39,854 nt of DNA from a virus. Position numbers and translations under genes: made by a program. This document shows, piece by piece, positions 7,776 through 13,610 of the stretch; within the stretch, counting starts at the first letter, position 1; every line of letters starts with the position of its first letter. The stretch spans positions 1-39,854 of IMG/VR virus record IMGVR_UViG_3300037520_002447. The stretch is one strand, 5' to 3'. Under the pieces are notes generated by a model. That model was not told the DNA's origin, ran no database searches, and saw only the letters and a list, made by a program, of their open reading frames with translations.

Positions 7776-8017
7776 CGTTTCTTCCTCGCAAGGTAGTACC
7801 AGACCTGCTGCCCGCGGTCTAGGCCAAACCTCTCTACATGAGAGATGGCGATGTTGCATGGATGGCAGACGATGCCACGAAAAAGCCCGGTGGCGTGATC
7901 GTGGTCGGCGTTCCATCCACGTTTATGACGAGGGTCGACGCTATTACAGACCTCGCACCGGTTTGCCGCCTTTAGGGCGGCTATCGCTCGCCCCTGTTGC
8001 ATCTTTGACAAAGTCAT
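7772..8017 (-). CDS. Endonuclease VII-like HNH nuclease between the two dnaE pieces
   Basis: This 81-residue protein has the recombination endonuclease VII / HNH signature: CEVC (C21, C24), NADHDHATG (residues 37-44) and CHPCN (C51, C54, N55). The two CxxC pairs bind a structural zinc and the D-H-D-H segment gives the metal-dependent active site. It starts at ATG 8017 in an ATGA overlap with the stop of dnaE-N, and ends in an ATGA overlap with the start of dnaE-C. Its position suggests a free-standing homing endonuclease whose insertion fractured dnaE, as MobE did to nrdA in phage Aeh1. It is short compared with T4 gp49 (157 residues), so a Holliday-junction resolvase role is less likely. Confidence 0.85.
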   Translation of the reverse strand: MTLSKMQQGRAIAALKAANRCEVCNSVDPRHKRGWNADHDHATGLFRGIVCHPCNIAISHVERFGLDRGQQVWYYLARKKR

Positions 8018-9684
8018 TCGATTACCTCAGCCTGTCGATCGAAGGCTTCCTGCGCTGTCATCATTCCTTGACTGGTTTTGATCTTCTGGGAGGGCGAGAT
8101 GACCTTCTTGGATCCGTCTTCCATGACGATTTCTATCATATCCACATCGTGCTCTTCTACGAGAAGATCCCGAGACGGGAAATCAAAGTCAATGTCAGGC
8201 AGCTTTCCTGACTTGATGCGGTCGACGGTCAAAAAGCGATCCATCGACAGATCGTACTTCAAGGGGTCGACGTGGGTGATGCCCAGAAGGTACGTCAGTA
8301 GGAGGCCGGCGGCCGATCCGCGACCCGGCCCAGTCAGAAATCCCTGTTGCGAGTAGGCGTCGCAAACGTCGGCCCCCACAAAGAAGTAGGGCAACAGATC
8401 AATCGTCTTGTTGTAGTGCAGGAGGTTGATCTCAGCCCTCAGCCTCTCCGTGTACTTCGCGTCCTTCCACTGCATTCGCCCCTGCTGGCGGATGAGGTCG
8501 ATGGTGTGGTTCAGGGTGTTGGAGGGGTAGAACTTAGTGGGCAGCGACGGCGGCTCCACCAGCTTGAAGTCCTTGAACCGCTGTCCCCAAGCGATGTTGT
8601 TCTCCACCCAGCCGCCGAACTGAGCCTCCGAGGTGCCGTTGGCCTTGAAGTAGGTCCATGAGTCGTCCGCCGACTGCCGCGCATAGGTGCCGTAGAAGCG
8701 CCAGTTGCCCTGCTGCTGCAGCCGGATGTCTTGAACGATTTTGTCCTGAGGCGTTGCGTAGTGGCTGTCGTCGCTGATGACCACCGGGTCGCCGTACTTG
8801 TCGGCGAAGCCGAGGATGACTTCATTGCAGGCCTGCTGCACGTTGGGGTTGTTGGTCCACGGCAAGCATTCGTTCTCGATGAAGGCCTCGACGCGCTTCA
8901 CCTTGACGATGGCCTTGGGCTCAAGGTCGCGCCACACACGGCGATCCATGACCGCCACCAGCGTATCGCCCTGCCACCCCTTGTGGTTGAAGGCCTTGGC
9001 GAGTTCGGCCGCCTTCAGCTGCAGGCCACTGCCAAGGCGCAGGTTCTTTTCGTCGTAGTAACGGACCTCTGTGCCATCGGCAAAAGTCACAAAGACCCCC
9101 TGCACCCAGTTGTGAGTACAGGAGTGCGGAAAGACCTCGGCGTAGAAGTTGCCGGGGCGCACGATCGATCGCAAGCGGCTGTAATACGCCTCGGCAGTCG
9201 CCAAGTCGCCGTGGGCCAGCAGGTGACGCTGGACCATTCCCACGAGACAGCCGCTGCCGACGGTGACGTTGCAGGCGCCGATCTCCTCCAGATCCGCCCA
9301 AGTGAACAGCGGCTTGACCTCACTGCCGTGGCGTTCGGTGCGCGCTAACGAGGTCTTGGAGACGATTTTGTGGTAGGCCTCTTGGTCGAGGGCGTGAATC
9401 GTGATGTGGTAGTATTTCAGATGCTTCGCCGGATCGACGCCCTTGGCGCGGAGGATCGGGCAGTTGTCGTCGCGGAAGTAGCCTTCAATGCCAAGGATCG
9501 GCGTCAGTCCCTTGCCGCGGGCGAGGTCGTAAACCTTGCGGCAGCAGGACAGGCTGCCGTGGTCCGTGACCGTGATGGTCCCCGTTCCCAACTCCATCTC
9601 CCGCTTGATGATGGCCTCGGGCGTCGATCCGCTGTCGAGACTCTGGGGATGGCAATGAAAAGAGGGAGGGTTGCGTGTAAGCAT
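8014..9684 (-). CDS. dnaE: DNA polymerase III alpha (DnaE) N-terminal piece: PHP and palm
   Basis: A 556-residue product holds the first half of a DnaE polymerase. The PHP domain begins at once (SFHCHPQSLDSGS with H10 and H12, TDHGS at 40-44, ILGIEGYF). The palm motif GPGRGSAAG is at 452-460 and PDIDFDF at 496-502, whose D499 and D501 match E. coli D401 and D403. The family sequence stops six residues later at PSRDLL (503-508). It is replaced by a 48-residue tail (509-556) that resembles the block B region of Hint/intein domains (IEIVMEDGSKKVISPSQ, then KIKTSQGMMTAQE), but without block A, Cys1 or the block B His. Translation appears coupled to the HNH gene. The start codon lies in the loop of a strong hairpin (9660-9695). 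Confidence 0.9.
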   Translation of the reverse strand: MLTRNPPSFHCHPQSLDSGSTPEAIIKREMELGTGTITVTDHGSLSCCRKVYDLARGKGLTPILGIEGYFRDDNCPILRAKGVDPAKHLKYYHITIHALDQEAYHKIVSKTSLARTERHGSEVKPLFTWADLEEIGACNVTVGSGCLVGMVQRHLLAHGDLATAEAYYSRLRSIVRPGNFYAEVFPHSCTHNWVQGVFVTFADGTEVRYYDEKNLRLGSGLQLKAAELAKAFNHKGWQGDTLVAVMDRRVWRDLEPKAIVKVKRVEAFIENECLPWTNNPNVQQACNEVILGFADKYGDPVVISDDSHYATPQDKIVQDIRLQQQGNWRFYGTYARQSADDSWTYFKANGTSEAQFGGWVENNIAWGQRFKDFKLVEPPSLPTKFYPSNTLNHTIDLIRQQGRMQWKDAKYTERLRAEINLLHYNKTIDLLPYFFVGADVCDAYSQQGFLTGPGRGSAAGLLLTYLLGITHVDPLKYDLSMDRFLTVDRIKSGKLPDIDFDFPSRDLLVEEHDVDMIEIVMEDGSKKVISPSQKIKTSQGMMTAQEAFDRQAEVIE

Positions 9685-9695
9685 CCCTCCCTCTT
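9660..9695 (-). promoter_or_regulatory. Hairpin enclosing the dnaE-N ribosome binding site and start
   Basis: A perfect 11-bp inverted repeat (AAGAGGGAGGG at 9660-9670, CCCTCCCTCTT at 9685-9695) has a 14-nt loop. In the minus-strand mRNA the purine-rich SD (AGGGAGGG) is entirely in the stem, and the ATG (9682-9684) is the first loop codon. CUUUU follows the stem, so it could also act as an attenuator. I infer control of polymerase synthesis by structure or by a protein bound to this hairpin. Confidence 0.65.
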
Positions 9696-9715
9696 AGCCC
9701 CTGATGAACTTGAAG

Positions 9716-9967
9716 TCAACCGGCTTCGGCCAGATGGCGACACAGCGCCGCGAAGTCCTCTGGCGGGAGGCTGCCGACGGGAGTCAGGAACCACGTCACG
9801 CCGTCTCCAAGGCCCTCGGGCGGCTCCAGCCACGCCGCCCGGCGGGCAACGAAGACCCTGCCTCCGCGCCGGACCACATCGTTCTCGCTGTAGGGCCAGT
9901 TGGTCTTGGTATCCCACTCAAGGGTCTGAGGGTTGAAGAAATCCTCGGTAACGTTCTCAAAACTCAC
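9716..9967 (-). CDS. Small hypothetical protein
   Basis: An 83-residue protein starts at GTG 9967, overlapping the stop of the sigma-region-4-like gene in GTGA, so it is probably translationally coupled. It is Trp-rich (LEWDTKTNWPYSENDVV and GVTWFLTPVGSLPPEDF), with no Cys pairs, signal peptide or membrane segment. The N-terminal half resembles short beta-rich carbohydrate-binding or tail-fibre-type modules with an F-N-P-x-T-x-x-W pattern, but this is only an impression. Function unknown. Confidence 0.65.
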   Translation of the reverse strand: MSFENVTEDFFNPQTLEWDTKTNWPYSENDVVRRGGRVFVARRAAWLEPPEGLGDGVTWFLTPVGSLPPEDFAALCRHLAEAG

Positions 9968-10269
9968 GTCATCACCTCACGCATCTTCTTCATGGCTCGT
10001 TGAAATACCGCCTGGGCTTCCTCTTCCGTCAGCGCCAAGACTCGGGCGATTGCCGCCATCTGCATGCCATCAGGATAACGCCTAATGAGGTTTGCGATAT
10101 TGTTTCCGCAGTGTCGGGACAAAACAAAATCCGGATCACTTAGTAGGCGTAGTCGGTCGGTTTCGGAAATGACCGACCACGAGCGGCGAGGCTCGACTGT
10201 AGGCGTCGTTGCCGTTGTTGATGGCGACGGAGACTGCGGCGATTCGGGCGGCGATTTGCGTTTTTTCAT
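9964..10269 (-). CDS. Sigma-70 region 4-like small DNA-binding protein
   Basis: This 101-residue product starts at ATG 10269 with GGAG eight bases upstream. The first 35 residues are a Lys/Pro/Ser/Thr-rich tail. The C-terminal part has the spacing of a sigma region 4.2 helix-turn-helix: MQMAAIARVLALTEEEAQAV followed by FQRAMKKMR, matching the family pattern T-L-E-E-I-G-x-x-L-G-x-T-R-E-R-V-R-Q-I-E-x-x-A-L-x-K-L-R. In sigma factors this domain contacts the -35 element and the RNA polymerase beta flap. The phage sigma region 2/3 protein (25060-26151) lacks exactly this part, so the two may work together. Its 5' 134 nt overlap the coiled-coil gene upstream in another frame. Confidence 0.6.
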   Translation of the reverse strand: MKKRKSPPESPQSPSPSTTATTPTVEPRRSWSVISETDRLRLLSDPDFVLSRHCGNNIANLIRRYPDGMQMAAIARVLALTEEEAQAVFQRAMKKMREVMT

Positions 10270-10597
10270 GATCGAGTCTCCGTTCGCTGATCTCAAGATC
10301 ACTGACTTTTTTGTTGGCATCCGACAAGCGCTTGATCAAGTGTCGGTATTCTTCTAGTATAACGATCAAAGCTTCTTTGATGGCTATTGCGTTTTCTTTG
10401 TTGCGTTGTATATATTGACGAACTGTTCGGAGTTGCGACTCGATATCCGCCAGCATGACTCTATTGACAGTCTCGGCGCTGGCTAAATCTCGGGATTCCT
10501 CAGAAAGGAGCTTCATTATCGCTTCTATTTCCGCCGCCGTGAGACCCCGGAACATATCCTTGTGTATTTTGATTCTCGCCGGATGCGCCATCTCCAT
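10136..10597 (-). CDS. Coiled-coil hypothetical protein
   Basis: A 153-residue protein if started at ATG 10597, where GGTGGGG precedes the ATG; a second in-frame ATG at 10591 is equally plausible. Residues about 20-130 are almost all helical and charged, with heptad-like spacing (for example AIAIKEALIVILEEYRHLIK), so it probably forms a coiled coil. No enzymatic motif is visible. It follows the metallophosphoesterase stop by 40 nt. Its last 45 codons overlap the start of the next gene in a different frame, an unusually long overlap; the final 20 residues (Pro/Thr/Arg-rich) may be poorly constrained. Function unknown. Confidence 0.6.
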   Translation of the reverse strand: MEMAHPARIKIHKDMFRGLTAAEIEAIMKLLSEESRDLASAETVNRVMLADIESQLRTVRQYIQRNKENAIAIKEALIVILEEYRHLIKRLSDANKKVSDLEISERRLDHEKTQIAARIAAVSVAINNGNDAYSRASPLVVGHFRNRPTTPTK

Positions 10598-10637
10598 CCC
10601 CACCCATTCATTTGCTGGCAGTCTCCTCGGATCTTCG

Positions 10638-11831
10638 TCAAAAACCAGGAAAGGGCTTGATGATTTTTTCGAGATCAACATCCTTATCGGTGTATTCATC
10701 GACAACAAGAAATCGATGATCACCTACAATATGATTTGGTACGCTCTCCCACAGCATTTGACCACACGCAGCGTCAAAAGAGTTCAGCGACAAGGCATGA
10801 GGTCCTGGTGGCACCAGAGCGCCGTTGCTGATGAAGACGGCGCGGTTAGGGAGGCGGACACAGGATCCAATATGGACATGACCGATGGCCAGCAGCCCAA
10901 TCCGCTCGTGTTCACTGACGGGACCGTTATGTGCATTGACGACCTTCGTTACGGTATCGATTGAAATCGTTTTGCCGGGGTATCCGACGTTGGCCACTGT
11001 ATCGCCGTGCGTAACCATCCCCTTGCGGCCAAACGAGTCGAATAGATAGTAGGGGGCGTGTTGGATTTGAAAAGAGACGTTGGGAACAGAAGACAATGCC
11101 GTCTTGACAGCAAAATAAATGATATTGCCGATAGAATCCCATTTCTGATGGATTGCTCGTTCCCTGTGACGTGCAGTGTTACGATCGTGATTCCCTGGCG
11201 TAGAATAGACACGAACTGCCTTGAAATACATGGCGAGGTAGGCGATTGACTGCGTCAGATAGTGAATGGCGGCTGCGCACTGCTCGGCTAGCGGCTTGAC
11301 ATTTCGGGGATCGTGGAGTTCACCCTCAATGATGTCGCCCGCAAGATGCACGTTGAGTATCGTCTCGTCGCGGTACTGCATCTTGTATTCTGCTGTCTGT
11401 GCCACAACGGCCGCCATGCGTCGCGCCTCTTCATGAGGACCAAAACGCAGAGGCACTTCGCGGGGGTCCAGATTAGCACCAAAATGAAGATCCGACAGCA
11501 GCAGATTCAGCGCGCGTTCGGTTACTCTTTTCTTCTTGGCTACATAGGGCTTAGTAATGATCTTGTTGCGAAAAATCGCCGAAAGCGATGCCTCAAGGTC
11601 TTCTCGGAATAGACTGTCTCGGGCGGCAACAGTAGTGATGGTGCGGTTGCGTGATAACTTTTGACGATCATAGAGTTCGCCGACTTCTTCCAGCAGGGCG
11701 TCGGCCACCAGTTCTTCACGCATTCGCCGCCGCTGCATCTTGCTTTTTGGCACCTCCACTTGCTGAATGGAATCGACCATCGACTTGAGATTCTGAAGAA
11801 CCTGGGCCTTGGACGGCGTCTTGGAAGCCAT
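10638..11831 (-). CDS. Calcineurin-like metallophosphoesterase
   Basis: A 397-residue protein starts at ATG 11831 with AGGAG six bases upstream. It has the full metallophosphoesterase motif set: SDLHFG (D114, H116), AGDIIEG (D166), PGNHDRN (N214, H215, D216), THGDT and GHVH. The N-terminal 100 residues are a charged helical extension. These motifs bind two metal ions and cleave phosphomono- or diesters; in phages such proteins are often DNA exonucleases of the SbcD/Mre11 kind, but substrate cannot be read from the sequence. A second, smaller metallophosphoesterase at 26529-27515 fits the SbcD/gp47 role better, so this one may be a distinct phosphatase or nuclease. Confidence 0.85.
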   Translation of the reverse strand: MASKTPSKAQVLQNLKSMVDSIQQVEVPKSKMQRRRMREELVADALLEEVGELYDRQKLSRNRTITTVAARDSLFREDLEASLSAIFRNKIITKPYVAKKKRVTERALNLLLSDLHFGANLDPREVPLRFGPHEEARRMAAVVAQTAEYKMQYRDETILNVHLAGDIIEGELHDPRNVKPLAEQCAAAIHYLTQSIAYLAMYFKAVRVYSTPGNHDRNTARHRERAIHQKWDSIGNIIYFAVKTALSSVPNVSFQIQHAPYYLFDSFGRKGMVTHGDTVANVGYPGKTISIDTVTKVVNAHNGPVSEHERIGLLAIGHVHIGSCVRLPNRAVFISNGALVPPGPHALSLNSFDAACGQMLWESVPNHIVGDHRFLVVDEYTDKDVDLEKIIKPFPGF

Positions 11832-11887
11832 GTAAACTCCTGGGCATAAGTGTGCCGCCAGTATGATGGCAGATAGCATACAATCAA

Positions 11888-11921
11888 CAAAAAAGCAACG
11901 CCCAGTATCACCAGGCGTTGC
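11888..11921 (-). terminator. Rho-independent terminator
   Basis: An 8-bp stem (GCAACGCC at 11895-11902, GGCGTTGC at 11914-11921) is followed on the minus strand by six T residues (11889-11894). It lies downstream of the 11946-12587 gene and upstream of the metallophosphoesterase, so it ends the preceding transcript. It resembles the 2040-2072 terminator in sharing a GCAAC-type stem. Confidence 0.88.
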
Positions 11922-11945
11922 CTTTCTAAGAAAGCAATGGGTTTA

Positions 11946-12587
11946 TCAGACCGCCGCGGCTGCTTCTGCAGCAGGCTCTAAGACTTCCGGAGGGGGCTCG
12001 GACATTGCCTTCAATGTCTGCTCTCTCTCTGCCGCTGCCGCCGCTTCAATCTTCTCGCGCTGGATCTTGTAGATATCATCGATAGTGAACGTTCCGCCAT
12101 CAGGCAAGCCGACCACGTCACCAGCCTTGGTATTCAAAAATGAGGCCTTGAGATGCGGCTGAAGCTGCGCGAAGGGCAGAGACGAGAAAGCGGGCGATGC
12201 CTGCGTTCCATCGGCGTTGGTTTCAAATCCCACGATCAATGAATCTTCTGCAACCTGAAAAGCCACTTCCAGCAACCCCTTCTGCAGGCCCTCGGCAATC
12301 GCCTGTTTGCTGCGCTCAGCTTCTTCCATTTGTGCCTTGAGGCGGCGGGCCTCGATTCGAGCATTGACTTCTTCGACGCCGATCTCCTCGACCAATACCG
12401 TCAATACCTCATCGATCCGAGACAGGCGCTGTGCGATGCCGTGAGAAAGATTTTTGTATTCATTATTGACGGTCTGCAGGATTGCAGGACCGACCTTACG
12501 AACTTCAGCGAGTTGCTTTTCGAGCAGCTTGACGCGCTGTGCGGTATTTGGGGTAGCGGATTCACGAAAACCAGAAGCGGCGGTCAT
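11946..12587 (-). CDS. Coiled-coil hypothetical protein
   Basis: A 213-residue protein starts at ATG 12587 with AAAGGAA upstream. Residues about 15-105 are predicted helical and heptad-like (KLLEKQLAEVRKVGPAILQT). A small globular part containing DVVGLPDGGTFTIDDIYKIQ follows, then an Ala/Glu/Pro-rich tail ending AAEAAAAV. No enzymatic motif is visible. It starts 14 nt after the stop of the acidic protein at 12602-13537, so the two are probably co-transcribed and end together at the 11888-11921 terminator. Function unknown. Confidence 0.75.
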   Translation of the reverse strand: MTAASGFRESATPNTAQRVKLLEKQLAEVRKVGPAILQTVNNEYKNLSHGIAQRLSRIDEVLTVLVEEIGVEEVNARIEARRLKAQMEEAERSKQAIAEGLQKGLLEVAFQVAEDSLIVGFETNADGTQASPAFSSLPFAQLQPHLKASFLNTKAGDVVGLPDGGTFTIDDIYKIQREKIEAAAAAEREQTLKAMSEPPPEVLEPAAEAAAAV

Positions 12588-12601
12588 GTTTGATTCCTTT
12601 C

Positions 12602-13537
12602 TTAGGACTGGAGAGCCACGGCGGCGATTTGAGAAGCCTTACCGCCCTGAGCCGCGACGGTCTCTGCGGCCTGCATTTGCGTAATAGCAGTGAACTGTGC
12701 CCCCTGAGGCATCGGTACGCGGTTGGGGTTGATTACCTGCGGCGTCAGGTCATTGGTGATTTTTTGGTCGCCGACCATCATTGTGCGCTTGACTCGACCA
12801 TTCTTGGTTCGACGAACATCACCCTTCATTTGAACATGCATGCCAGAAACGGGATCTGCCGTCGGCGCTTCGCCCTCGGTCGATGGTCGAGGCTTAGCTT
12901 CTTGGGGTTTAGTGGATTTTGCGGATTTTTGAGGTGATGCCTTGGCTGGTGGCTTTTCTTTAGTGACTGGCCTGGAGGTCTTTTCTGAAGCAGCGGTTGC
13001 GTTTTTAGTCAAAACGTTCGTCGCCGTTACCTGCGGTTTATTGATAGGGGAAACGGTCGGCACGGTAGCGGGGGTGGGTACCGTTACCGGCTGAACGGCA
13101 GCGACTTGCGCTCTTGGCTCGCGAGCACGAGCAGCCAAAAGCTTCAGGACCTTGATCTCTTCGGATGAGAATGGAGATTCGGCGATCACGGGCACGGGCG
13201 CTTCGCGTTGCTTGATTCCCAAAAGGACTTCCAGTTCCTTGCGCAAAATACCACGGACCATGCGCTGAACGCGACGGGCGGTCGCGGAAAGATCTTCGCC
13301 AAAAAGTTCTGCCGTCAAAAGCGCCCGCAGATAGTTAGCGGCTTCGATTCGTTCCTCTACGGCCAACATGGCGATGTCTTCTTCTTCATCCTCTTCAGTC
13401 AAAGGAGCAGAAGCGACATCATAAGCATCTGACTCGTCTTCGTCTCCCCATTCTTCTTCCTCGTAGTCTTCCTCATCATAGATGGGGGCAATAGAAGGAC
13501 GGCCGCGCGAGGGGTTGGTAGACGGAAAGATGGGCAT
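12602..13537 (-). CDS. Acidic, low-complexity hypothetical protein
   Basis: A 311-residue protein. ATG 13537 (MPIFPSTNPSRGR) is chosen because an upstream in-frame ATG lies beyond a strong terminator (13552-13582). The N-terminus is extremely acidic (YDEEDYEEEEWGDEDESD). A helical part (residues about 55-115) follows, then a long Pro/Thr/Lys/Ala-rich disordered stretch, then a short basic C-terminal segment (HVQMKGDVRRTKNGRVKRTM) that may bind nucleic acid. No family recognised. It forms a two-gene unit with 11946-12587. Confidence 0.72.
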   Translation of the reverse strand: MPIFPSTNPSRGRPSIAPIYDEEDYEEEEWGDEDESDAYDVASAPLTEEDEEEDIAMLAVEERIEAANYLRALLTAELFGEDLSATARRVQRMVRGILRKELEVLLGIKQREAPVPVIAESPFSSEEIKVLKLLAARAREPRAQVAAVQPVTVPTPATVPTVSPINKPQVTATNVLTKNATAASEKTSRPVTKEKPPAKASPQKSAKSTKPQEAKPRPSTEGEAPTADPVSGMHVQMKGDVRRTKNGRVKRTMMVGDQKITNDLTPQVINPNRVPMPQGAQFTAITQMQAAETVAAQGGKASQIAAVALQS

Positions 13538-13551
13538 GCTCTTCGTATAGC

Positions 13552-13582
13552 AAAACCAAACGGCTCCGCAAGGAGCCGTTTG
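13552..13582 (-). terminator. Rho-independent terminator after the RNR gene
   Basis: A perfect 11-bp stem (CAAACGGCTCC at 13557-13567, GGAGCCGTTTG at 13572-13582) with a GCAA tetraloop is followed on the minus strand by GTTTTG. It ends transcription of the ribonucleotide reductase gene, whose stop is 29 nt upstream. Confidence 0.85.
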
Positions 13583-13610
13583 AACGATCATCAATCACGA
13601 CAAAGTCTTA

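Noticed and set aside
7772-8017. Group I or II intron splitting dnaE
   Set aside because: The entire gap between the two dnaE pieces is occupied by the HNH coding sequence with ATGA overlaps on both sides, leaving no room for a ribozyme.
8014-8157. Functional split intein joining DnaE-N and DnaE-C
   Set aside because: The tail has no Cys/Ser block A and no block B His, and the DnaE-C leader lacks a block F/G His-Asn before a Cys, Ser or Thr. Covalent trans-splicing is therefore unlikely, so I propose only a relic or docking role.
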